NCBI GenBank assembly: GCA_001303225.1
Contig: LJNI01000060.1
Location: 1-12,378 of the forward strand
Source: a candidate division TA06 bacterium DG_78
GTDB taxonomy: Bacteria > Hydrothermota > Tepidihabitantia > SM23-42
Reading direction: 5' to 3'
Length of the DNA: 12,378 nucleotides
Position 1 is the stretch's first letter, and every line of letters begins with the position of its first letter. The position numbers and the translations under genes are program-made. Under the pieces are notes generated by a model, which saw only the letters and a program-made list of their open reading frames with translations, made no database searches and was not told where the DNA came from. Of this stretch, positions 6,236 through 12,378 are shown one piece after another.

Positions 6236-7792
6236 ATGATAGTGCAAATAGTTATCAGTATCGGCGTGCTGATTATCGCCGGTGCTTTAGGAATTTACAT
6301 CTACTCAAAAGTCGGCAGGTCAAAAATAACCACTGCCTCACTTGAGGCATCGAGAATAATTGAAGAAGCGAAACGTGAGGCAGAAAATTACCGCAAAGCA
6401 GCTGAGATAGCAGCAAAAGAAAATTGGTATCAAGAAAAATTAAAATTCGAAAAGGAAACTGCATCAAAGAGGAAAGAACTTGAAAAAATTGAAAAACGGT
6501 CAACTGAAAAGGAATTGATATTTCAACGCCGCGAGCAGTTAATTGTTGATAAAGAAAAAGAATTAATCCACAAGGAACACAATGTACAGAATAAAGAACG
6601 TATCGTTCACGCAAAATCTGAACGCCTCGACCAGATGATAAAAGAACAGAATGAAGCGCTCCAGAAAATTGCGAATCTACCAAAAGAAGAGGCGAAAGCT
6701 ATTCTCATGAAAAATCTTGAGGCAGAAGCACGGTACGAAGCTGCAGCCCTGATTAATAAAATAAAAGAAGAGGCGAAAGCAAAGGCAGAAGATGCTTCGC
6801 GTGAGATAATCTTACAAGTGATTCAGCGCTGTGCTACGTCTCATACAGCTGACACGACCATTTCTGTTGTACCAATTCCATCTGATGAGATGAAAGGAAG
6901 AATAATCGGCAGAGAGGGGAGGAACATCCGGGCATTTGAGAATTTGACCGGTGTTGAAGTTATCATTGATGACACTCCAGAAACAATTTCCCTTTCATGC
7001 TTCGATCCAATTCGCCGTGAAGTTGCTCGTATGGCAATGGAGAGATTGATCAGTGATGGTAGAATTCATCCTGCGCGGATAGAGGAAATTGTCCAGAGCT
7101 CCCGAAAAGATATTGAGAGTGTCATAAAAAATACGGGTGAAGAGATTACTTTGGAACTCGGTATGATTGGTATTGTTCCAGAAATCGTAAGGTATCTCGG
7201 CATGATGAGATACAGAACAAGCTATGGACAGAATCTCTTACAACACTCAAAAGAAGTTGCTTATCTCTCGGCGCTTCTTGCTCAGGAGCTCGGGCTCGAT
7301 CCAACTATTGCAAAGCGGGCTGGCTTATTACATGATATTGGAAAAGTTGCTGATGGCAATGTTGAGGGTTCCCATGCCCATGCTGGTGCTGAACTCGCCA
7401 GGAAATTTGGGGAGAATGAAGTCATCATTAATGCAATTGAAGCGCACCATGAAGAAATCCAGTCAATCTCACCGTATGCCGTAATTGTTGAGATAGCAGA
7501 TTCCATTTCAGGCTCACGGCCAGGCGCACGAAGAGAAACAATAGAAGCATATATTAAACGTTTGAATACACTCGAGGAACTTGCCGCTTCATTTGATGGC
7601 GTAGAAAGGGTTTTTGCTATTCAGGCTGGTCGAGAAATAAGGGTCATGGTTCATCCAGAAAGCATTTCTGATTTAGAGGCTGAAAATTTGGCACGCGAAG
7701 TCGCCAAACGAATCGAGAAAGAAACCCAATACCCTGGGCAGATAAAAGTAACTGTCATACGGGAAAAACGGGTAGTAGAGACAGCGAAATAG
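6236..7792 (+). CDS. rny: Ribonuclease Y
   Basis: RNase Y is a membrane-anchored endoribonuclease that begins mRNA decay. The 518-residue protein has the full layout: an N-terminal membrane helix (about 3-24), a long charged coiled coil (about 35-195), a KH RNA-binding domain (about 208-275, with the GxxG-type loop GRIIGREGRN at 221-230), and an HD metal-dependent domain (about 330-430). His337, His366-Asp367 in AGLLHDIGK, His380 and His404/His405 in EAHHEE form the HD set. A conserved C-terminal part ends in VTVIREKRVVETAK. The ATG follows AGGGAG (6225-6230), with a small CCGC/GCGG hairpin just before it. It lies 40 nt after the 6S RNA, so it may share a transcript with zapA and 6S. No degraded motif is seen. 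Confidence 0.97.
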   Translation: MIVQIVISIGVLIIAGALGIYIYSKVGRSKITTASLEASRIIEEAKREAENYRKAAEIAAKENWYQEKLKFEKETASKRKELEKIEKRSTEKELIFQRREQLIVDKEKELIHKEHNVQNKERIVHAKSERLDQMIKEQNEALQKIANLPKEEAKAILMKNLEAEARYEAAALINKIKEEAKAKAEDASREIILQVIQRCATSHTADTTISVVPIPSDEMKGRIIGREGRNIRAFENLTGVEVIIDDTPETISLSCFDPIRREVARMAMERLISDGRIHPARIEEIVQSSRKDIESVIKNTGEEITLELGMIGIVPEIVRYLGMMRYRTSYGQNLLQHSKEVAYLSALLAQELGLDPTIAKRAGLLHDIGKVADGNVEGSHAHAGAELARKFGENEVIINAIEAHHEEIQSISPYAVIVEIADSISGSRPGARRETIEAYIKRLNTLEELAASFDGVERVFAIQAGREIRVMVHPESISDLEAENLAREVAKRIEKETQYPGQIKVTVIREKRVVETAK

Positions 7793-7820
7793 TAAAACTC
7801 AGTAGCCAATCGGGAAATTA

Positions 7821-7927
7821 GGTTACGGCTACGGTTATGATACCCGTTTCGGTGAAGGGTTACGGTTCTCGGCTTTTTTACAGCCATTAACCTTTGACGT
7901 TTAACGATACGGGCTTCGTTACCCTGA
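7821..7927. repeat. GTTACGG-rich imperfect repeats in the rny-panC spacer
   Basis: The 197-bp spacer holds GGTTACGG at 7821-7828 and again at 7858-7865, with CTACGGTTA between them (7829-7837). It also has GATACCCG (7839-7846) and GATACGGG (7906-7913), whose CCCGT and ACGGG parts are complementary. It contains no coding signal that I can support and no convincing terminator. The composition is unlike the flanking genes, and it may be a decayed dispersed repeat. Confidence 0.3.
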
Positions 7928-7956
7928 CCCATTGACGATCCCCTATATAATATTTA

Positions 7957-7984
7957 TTGAACCATAGTCAAAATTAGATATAAT
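7957..7984 (+). promoter_or_regulatory. panC proximal promoter, predicted leaderless
   Basis: TTGAAC (7957-7962) and a perfect TATAAT (7979-7984) are separated by 16 bp. The predicted start point is about 7990-7991, at the A of the panC ATG (7990). A second TATAAT lies at 7946-7951, with CTGACC (7924-7929) 16 bp upstream; it may be a weaker distal promoter. No SD precedes the ATG, which supports a leaderless mRNA. Confidence 0.7.
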
Positions 7985-7989
7985 ACAGC

Positions 7990-8826
7990 ATGCGTTTTGT
8001 TAAGAAGATAAGTACCTTAAAAAAGATTATCAGTCATCGTAAGAAAAAGGGCGATATTATTGGGTTTGTACCGACTATGGGCTATATTCATGAGGGACAT
8101 CTTTCACTGGTTAGAACTGCCAGAAAGCAAAGTCAATTTGTCGTTGTTTCAATATTTGTGAATCCTCCCCAATTTGGGCCAAAAGAAGACTTCCGTGCAT
8201 ATCCCAGAGATTTGAAGCGTGATATGCAATTACTTAAAAAAGAGGGCGTCGATGTAATTTTTAATCCAACAAATAAAGAAATCTATCCAGAAGGCTATAA
8301 AACGTATGTCGAGGTTTTTGATTTGAGTAAGATACTATGTGGCGTATCACGGCCAACCCATTTTCAAGGTGTAACCACAATCGTTTTGAAATTATTCAAT
8401 ATTGTACAACCAGATATCGCAGTCTTTGGTAAAAAAGATTACCAGCAGACGGTTATTATCAGACAGATGGTTAAGGATTTGAATTTAGATGTTAAAATTG
8501 TAATAGGAAAGATCGTTCGGGAAAAAGATGGGCTGGCAATGAGTTCCCGCAATACATACCTCTCCAACGATGAGCGAAGACGCGCTGTTGTCCTTTACCG
8601 CTCGTTGCAATGGGTAAAAAATGCCTATAAAAAGGGTCTTCGTAATCCTAAAAAAGCGACGCAGAGAATCAACAATATGATCAGCAAAAGGGGCGGTCGG
8701 GTCAATTATGTTGAGGCAGTTGATAAAGATACACTCAAGCCAGTCAGAAACCTTAAAAAGGGAACACTCATCGGTCTTGCTGTCTACTTTGGTAAGACGC
8801 GATTGATCGACAACATTATTATCTAA
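7990..8826 (+). CDS. panC: Pantothenate synthetase (pantoate--beta-alanine ligase)
   Basis: PanC joins pantoate and beta-alanine using ATP, the last step of pantothenate (CoA precursor) synthesis. The 278-residue length is typical. The nucleotidyl-transferase signature MGYIHEGH is at 30-37, followed by SIFVNPPQFGPKEDFRAYPR, then the pantoate-site region LCGVSRPTHFQGVTTIV, VFGKKDYQQ (145-153), and the KMSKS-like loop MSSRNTYLS (184-192). The start at 7990 gives MRFVKKIS, and the ATG coincides with the predicted transcription start with no SD, so translation is probably leaderless. No panB or panD lies nearby, so the pathway genes are scattered. It is on the same strand as rny but has its own promoter. 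Confidence 0.97.
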   Translation: MRFVKKISTLKKIISHRKKKGDIIGFVPTMGYIHEGHLSLVRTARKQSQFVVVSIFVNPPQFGPKEDFRAYPRDLKRDMQLLKKEGVDVIFNPTNKEIYPEGYKTYVEVFDLSKILCGVSRPTHFQGVTTIVLKLFNIVQPDIAVFGKKDYQQTVIIRQMVKDLNLDVKIVIGKIVREKDGLAMSSRNTYLSNDERRRAVVLYRSLQWVKNAYKKGLRNPKKATQRINNMISKRGGRVNYVEAVDKDTLKPVRNLKKGTLIGLAVYFGKTRLIDNIII

Positions 8827-8848
8827 TTGATTATTTCCCTGTACTATT

Positions 8849-8880
8849 ATCGTTGTAATTTGATGCAAATCACTGTAATC
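8849..8880 (-). repeat. Two GATTACnnnGAT-type 12-mers after panC
   Basis: On the + strand these read ATCGTTGTAATT (8849-8860) and ATCACTGTAATC (8869-8880), 20 bp apart and in the same orientation. They are degenerate members of the 12-mer family in the pheS-pheT and pre-nfo spacers. The rest of the 142-bp panC-topA spacer shows only the topA promoter and an 8-bp palindrome AGAGCTCT (8918-8925). Confidence 0.5.
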
Positions 8881-8937
8881 TCCTGAGAGTCTATGGACAA
8901 AGATTTCTGGGTTTTTCAGAGCTCTCACATAAAACTC

Positions 8938-8966
8938 TTGACATAAGAATTTAATTAGTGTATAAT
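8938..8966 (+). promoter_or_regulatory. Perfect-consensus promoter of topA
   Basis: TTGACA (8938-8943), a 17-bp spacer and TATAAT (8961-8966) match the sigma70 consensus exactly. The expected start point is near 8973. It lies downstream of the upstream in-frame ATG at 8969 and about 5 nt before the ATG at 8978, so it decides the topA start. Confidence 0.85.
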
Positions 8967-8977
8967 AAATGAACACT

Positions 8978-11161
8978 ATGGCTACGAAGATCAAGAAAAT
9001 AAGGGATAAGAAAGCAGCAGATAAAGTAGTTATTGTAGAATCACCAACTAAGGCGAAGACAATAAAGGATTTTCTTGGCCGCGAATATACCTTGATTTCA
9101 TCACAAGGACATGTCAAGGATTTGCCCAGATCTCGATTAGGTGTTGATGTCGATAATAACTTTGCTCCCCAGTACATTAGGATACGAGGAAAGGCAAAGA
9201 TCATAAAGGAAATAATAAAAACGTGTAAAAAATCATCTGTAATTTTTCTTGCACCTGACCCTGATCGCGAGGGTGAAGCAATTGCTCAACATCTTGCCGA
9301 AGAGTTGGATTCCTCACCTGCTCCTATAAAGAGAGCACTTTTTTACGAAATTACGCCGGAATATGTGAAAAAAGCATTACAGCACCCGGTTTCGATAAAT
9401 GCAAATTTAGTGAGTGCACATAAAGCAAGGAGGGTACTCGATCGTATTGTCGGATACTACACGAGCCCATTACTCTGGTCAATTATTAAAGGCGGACTTT
9501 CAGCAGGCAGGGTACAGAGCGTTGCGCTCCGCTTGGTGTGCGAAAAAGAAGAAGAAATCACATCCTTTCGTTCAACTCCTTATTGGAATGCTGTGGCAGG
9601 GTTTGAGACAGCCAAGAAGGAACTTTTTCAGGGGGTACTCTGCCGCATTGATAACGTATTTAGAAAGATTAAAACTAAGGAAGAATTGGGGCGCCTCAAA
9701 AGTTTCTTGCGTACTGGAGCAGAGTTCACTGTCACCTCATACCGCGTTACGAATCCACAACGTGTTTCACCTCCTCCATTCATTACCTCAACACTTCAGC
9801 AGGAAGCAGCGAGAAAGCACAATTTCCCCGCGAAAAAAACAATGCAGGTTGCCCAGAGTCTGTATGAGGGTGTGAAATTGCCGCAGGGCCGTATTGGTCT
9901 TATTACCTACATGAGAACAGATTCGATACGAGTGAATGCAGGTGCCATTGAAGAATTAAGGACATACATTGCCGGTAAGTACGGTAATGACTACCTTAAT
10001 AAGGAAGTAAGGAAGTTCAGAGACCGAAAAGCAGCCCAAGCAGGTCATGAGGCAATACGTCCCACAAAAATCAGACTCGAGCCCGATCTCATAAAACAAC
10101 ACCTGACACCTGATCAGTATAAGATTTATAAACTCGTCTTCGAGCGGTTTGTTGCATCTCAGATGTCTGCAGCGCGGTATCAACAGAAAGAAGTGATTGT
10201 GAGTTTTATGGGTGTTGATTTTCGATCCGAAGAAATGAAACCACTCTTTTTAGGCTACCAACTCGTCAAGGGAGATGTTGTCGAGCGGGGTTCAGTACCA
10301 AAACTGAAGGTTGGTGAGACAGTACATATGCGAACCATAGAGTTTGAGGAGAAACAGACTGAACCGCCACCACGATACACTGAAGCGAGTCTGATAAAAA
10401 AATTAGAAGAAAACGGTATTGGTAGACCTTCTACCTACGCCCACATTCTTCAGACGCTTTTTGACCGAAGGTATGCAGTAAAAGAAAATGGTAAAGTAGC
10501 ACCTACGGAATTAGGACAGCAAGTGTATGATATCATTATCCCACGTTTTTCAAATATTTTTGAAGTCTCGTTTACTGCGAAGATGGAGAAGGAACTCGAT
10601 CATATTGAGACAGGGAGAAAAATATGGCAGGACGTTGTTCGAGAGTTTTACCAACCCTTTGTTGTTACCTTAAACAAAATGAAAAAAGAAGTAAAAACAT
10701 TAAAAGAGGCGATTACCGAGAAGGTAGATAAAAATTGCCCAAAATGTCAACGACCCCTGGTTGTTAAGTGGGGAAGGTATGGAAAATTTTTGGCTTGTTC
10801 AGGATTTCCAGAATGCAAATACTCAGAAAACCTCGAAATAGAGGAGAGCGAAAAGAAGTGCCCCAAATGTGGACGTGCATTAATTGTTCGACAGGGGAAA
10901 TTTGGAAAATTTCTCGCCTGCCCAGGTTATCCAGAATGCCGGTATACTGAAAACCTGAGTCATGATGTCCCGTGTCCACTATGTGGTAAGGAAGTGATTA
11001 TCATCACGACCAGACGCGGTAAAATCTATAAATGCAAGCACTGTGATTTTTCAAGTTTCTATCCTCCTCTTGATGAAAAATGTCCAAAATGCGGACATGG
11101 TTTGGTAGCGAAGAGAAATAAACAAATGTGCCCAGTTTGTGATACGAAAAAAAAGAAGTGA
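8978..11161 (+). CDS. topA: DNA topoisomerase I (type IA)
   Basis: TopA relaxes negative supercoils by cutting and passing one strand. From ATG 8978 the protein has 727 residues. The TOPRIM domain holds VIVESPTKAKT (Glu at 21) and the acidic DPDRE triad (94-98). The active-site tyrosine is Y311 in LITYMRTDS (codon 9908-9910), and ENGIGRPSTYA follows. The C terminus has four complete Cys4 modules, at residues 587/590/607/613, 628/631/648/654, 666/669/686/689 and 702/705/718/721, and ends in a basic tail. An in-frame ATG at 8969 would add MNT, but it lies upstream of the predicted transcription start, so I prefer 8978. No SD precedes either, and the mRNA looks nearly leaderless. The stop overlaps the next gene by 4 bp (GTGA). 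Confidence 0.96.
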   Translation: MATKIKKIRDKKAADKVVIVESPTKAKTIKDFLGREYTLISSQGHVKDLPRSRLGVDVDNNFAPQYIRIRGKAKIIKEIIKTCKKSSVIFLAPDPDREGEAIAQHLAEELDSSPAPIKRALFYEITPEYVKKALQHPVSINANLVSAHKARRVLDRIVGYYTSPLLWSIIKGGLSAGRVQSVALRLVCEKEEEITSFRSTPYWNAVAGFETAKKELFQGVLCRIDNVFRKIKTKEELGRLKSFLRTGAEFTVTSYRVTNPQRVSPPPFITSTLQQEAARKHNFPAKKTMQVAQSLYEGVKLPQGRIGLITYMRTDSIRVNAGAIEELRTYIAGKYGNDYLNKEVRKFRDRKAAQAGHEAIRPTKIRLEPDLIKQHLTPDQYKIYKLVFERFVASQMSAARYQQKEVIVSFMGVDFRSEEMKPLFLGYQLVKGDVVERGSVPKLKVGETVHMRTIEFEEKQTEPPPRYTEASLIKKLEENGIGRPSTYAHILQTLFDRRYAVKENGKVAPTELGQQVYDIIIPRFSNIFEVSFTAKMEKELDHIETGRKIWQDVVREFYQPFVVTLNKMKKEVKTLKEAITEKVDKNCPKCQRPLVVKWGRYGKFLACSGFPECKYSENLEIEESEKKCPKCGRALIVRQGKFGKFLACPGYPECRYTENLSHDVPCPLCGKEVIIITTRRGKIYKCKHCDFSSFYPPLDEKCPKCGHGLVAKRNKQMCPVCDTKKKK

Positions 11162-11700
11162 AGACTTCTGAGGTCTCAAAATTTTACTATTTTTTCCCGC
11201 AAACAGTCGCGGTCATCGGCGTCGATACAAATGTGATGCCAGCAGCATGGCACACACCAATCTCAGCACAACCGCCACTCTATGGTGTTCTCGTATCACC
11301 AAAACGCTACACCTATTCTTTGCTCAACAGAAAACACGGTTTTACGGTAAATTTTTTAGAACACAGTAAGGCACCCCTCATCGCTCGCATCGGGAGTACT
11401 TCAGGACGCGATACTGAAAAACTTAAAGAATGCAATATAAAAGCTGCACCTGCAGACAGAGTAAGTGGAGTAATACTTCTGGATAGCTATGCAGCGTACG
11501 AGTGTGAGAAATTCGCCATGCATGAGTATGGTGACCACTTTTTAGTCGTTGGTAAGATTGTATTGATTTATTACAACGAAGGTATTATAAATCACCAGGG
11601 TATTGTTAATGAAAATATAGTTTCACCCATGCTCTATTTTGGTAAAGACCGCTATATCACAATAGACCCAGATACTCTTGCAGTACATAAGAGAGAGTGA
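11158..11700 (+). CDS. Flavin reductase-like / flavoredoxin-family protein
   Basis: The 180-residue product resembles the FMN-binding split-barrel flavin reductase-like family, which binds FMN and passes electrons from NAD(P)H or other donors. Supporting stretches are VMPAAWHTPISAQPPLYGVL (26-45), SPKRYTYSLL (47-56), FTVNFL (62-67), STSGRDTEKL (80-89) and the C-terminal VSPMLYFGKDRY (155-166). No membrane segment or signal peptide is seen. It starts at GTG 11158 overlapping the topA stop (GTGA), with only a weak A/G-rich stretch as SD, so it probably depends on reinitiation after topA. Physiological substrate and partner are unknown. The link to topA may be simple co-transcription, since no functional tie is evident. 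Confidence 0.85.
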   Translation: MKTSEVSKFYYFFPQTVAVIGVDTNVMPAAWHTPISAQPPLYGVLVSPKRYTYSLLNRKHGFTVNFLEHSKAPLIARIGSTSGRDTEKLKECNIKAAPADRVSGVILLDSYAAYECEKFAMHEYGDHFLVVGKIVLIYYNEGIINHQGIVNENIVSPMLYFGKDRYITIDPDTLAVHKRE

Positions 11701-11711
11701 AATATTTTTTT

Positions 11712-11845
11712 ATCATTGTAATCTTTTTTACCCCGTTAGATAGGAATTTTATTTAAAAACATGAGTGAACTAGAAAACATCGAAAACCCTCCAATATCTC
11801 TCATTGTTAGTAATGATGTATCTAACGGGGTGAATCTGTGTAATC
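11712..11845 (-). repeat. Two GATTACnnnGAT-type 12-mers flanking the inverted-repeat element
   Basis: On the + strand these read ATCATTGTAATC (11712-11723) and ATCTGTGTAATC (11834-11845). The second is the exact complement of GATTACACAGAT at 3170-3181. Both point the same way and lie just outside the 13-bp inverted repeats, 6 and 2 bp away respectively. Confidence 0.5.
11730..11831. repeat. About 100-bp element with perfect 13-bp terminal inverted repeats
   Basis: ACCCCGTTAGATA (11730-11742) and TATCTAACGGGGT (11819-11831) are exact complements enclosing 76 nt. Inside, TCATT (11801-11805) and AATGA (11812-11816) are complementary, and a second GTTAG (11806-11810) can compete with the left arm for CTAAC (11822-11826). 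There is no transposase and no T-run, so it resembles a small non-autonomous or REP-like palindromic repeat. It is not a typical terminator. Whether other genomic copies exist cannot be seen here. Confidence 0.55.
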
Positions 11846-11867
11846 AAAAAATTTTGTAAAAATTTTT

Positions 11868-12378
11868 ATGAGAATTGGTTTCCATATTTCGATTGCAGGT
11901 GGTTTTAAACAGGTTGTTGAAAGAGCCCGACAGCGTCAATGTGAGACAATCCAATTATTCTCACGTAATCCTCGTGGTTGGAAATATAAACCTCTCGACC
12001 AGGACGACGTTGTGATTTTCAAACAAGAAGTGCGGAGAGAATGTATTTCTCCGGTCTTTGTTCATATGCCGTATCTTGCTAATCTAGCATCATCAGATAC
12101 CCCCCTGTTTGTACGCTCAGTTGACTCATTAATAGAAGATTTAAAGAGAAGCGAGATTCTCGGCGCACGATTTCTCATCATGCATATTGGCTCTTCTCAT
12201 GACAGATGTAAGGGGATAAAGCGGATGGCAGAGGGTATTAATAGGGCACTTTCTCGAGTCAAAAATGGAGTCATGCTACTTTTAGAAAATACCGCAGGAA
12301 GTGGTAATGAACTTGGATCAGAATTTGAGCATATACGAGAAATATTTGACACGGTAGACGACGAGGAGAGAGTAGGAG
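11868..12378 (+). CDS. nfo: Endonuclease IV, 5' part; continues past the window
   Basis: Endonuclease IV cuts DNA 5' of abasic sites and clears blocked 3' ends in base excision repair, using three zinc ions. The 170 visible codons begin MRIGFHISIAGGFKQVVERA, the classical N terminus, followed by LFSRNPRGW (31-39). By comparison with E. coli Nfo, three zinc ligands can be placed: His66 in VHMPYLANLAS, His106 in MHIG, and Glu140 in LLLENTAGSGNELG. The frame is open to the last base, and ERVG is where the family continues into a VCxDTCH-type motif. Full length is normally about 280 residues. No SD precedes the ATG; a TG-TAAAAA sequence (11855-11862) might be a poor extended -10, so this gene too could be leaderless, but that is weak. 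Confidence 0.95.
   Translation, partial: MRIGFHISIAGGFKQVVERARQRQCETIQLFSRNPRGWKYKPLDQDDVVIFKQEVRRECISPVFVHMPYLANLASSDTPLFVRSVDSLIEDLKRSEILGARFLIMHIGSSHDRCKGIKRMAEGINRALSRVKNGVMLLLENTAGSGNELGSEFEHIREIFDTVDDEERVG

Noticed and set aside
6273..6683. Minus-strand open frame of 136 codons inside rny
   Set aside because: It is a shadow of the charged coiled-coil coding sequence of rny, with low-complexity Leu/Phe/Ser content and no motif.
7793..7900. Intrinsic terminator after rny at the T-run 7874-7879
   Set aside because: The only nearby stem (ACCC 7842-7845 with GGGT 7857-7860) is 4 bp and 13 nt away from the T-run.
8969..8971. Upstream ATG as topA start
   Set aside because: It is only 2 nt after a perfect -10 hexamer and so would not be transcribed from that promoter.
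8485..9204. Long minus-strand open frame (239 codons) across panC and topA
   Set aside because: It covers the 3' end of panC, the spacer and the 5' end of topA, has no recognisable family features, and would run antisense through the topA promoter.
9414..9875. Alternate + frame of 153 codons inside topA
   Set aside because: It lies wholly within topA, whose frame carries the conserved type IA motifs.
11730..11831. 13-bp inverted repeat as a terminator for the flavin reductase gene
   Set aside because: The arms are 76 nt apart and no T-run follows the 3' arm on either strand.
11761..11859. 32-codon open frame starting inside the inverted-repeat element
   Set aside because: It has no SD, no recognisable family, and crosses the element's right arm; more likely chance.
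3142..11867. GATTAC-type 12-mers as a CRISPR array
   Set aside because: The units are short, degenerate, in mixed orientation and in separate spacers, with no regular unique spacers and no cas genes.

Overview
This window is a dense stretch of bacterial housekeeping genes, all on the + strand. It is not an accessory island. The order is thrS (3' part), infC, rpmI, rplT, pheS, pheT, a small coiled-coil gene (zapB-like), zapA, 6S RNA, rny, then separately promoted panC, topA with a flavin-reductase-like gene, and nfo (5' part). The set (RNase Y, ZapA, bacterial PheST, a zinc-finger topoisomerase I) is clearly bacterial. The moderately AT-rich composition, the divergent protein sequences and the dispersed 12-mers in the spacers suggest an uncultured lineage. 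A candidate phylum such as WOR-3/Stahlbacteria is a guess that no marker here proves.

Layout. Positions 2-3141 form a tightly packed translation operon with overlaps at thrS/infC and rplT/pheS. infC almost certainly starts at a rare ATT codon (987), and rplT has its own consensus promoter 27 bp upstream. A 103-bp repeat-bearing gap separates pheS from pheT. From pheT (3245) to rny (7792) a second packed block carries pheT, a 58-aa coiled-coil protein starting at TTG, zapA, 6S RNA and RNase Y. Each is preceded by a good Shine-Dalgarno sequence (SD) except the RNA. After rny the style changes: panC and topA have strong sigma70-type promoters whose predicted start points fall at or within about 5 nt of the start codon, with no SD, so their mRNAs look leaderless. 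The spacers at 3142-3244, 8827-8937 and 11701-11867 share degenerate GATTACnnnGAT repeats. The last also holds a roughly 100-bp element bounded by perfect 13-bp inverted repeats.

Function. The genes charge tRNA (ThrRS, PheRS), start translation (IF3), build the large ribosomal subunit (L35, L20), help divisome assembly (ZapA and its coiled-coil neighbour), and control transcription and RNA decay (6S RNA, RNase Y). The remainder make pantothenate (PanC), relax DNA supercoils (TopA) and repair abasic sites (Nfo). I found no defence system, CRISPR array, transposase or secondary-metabolite locus. The most informative points concern start-codon choice, leaderless transcription, a small gene that is easily missed, an embedded 6S RNA and the spacer repeats.
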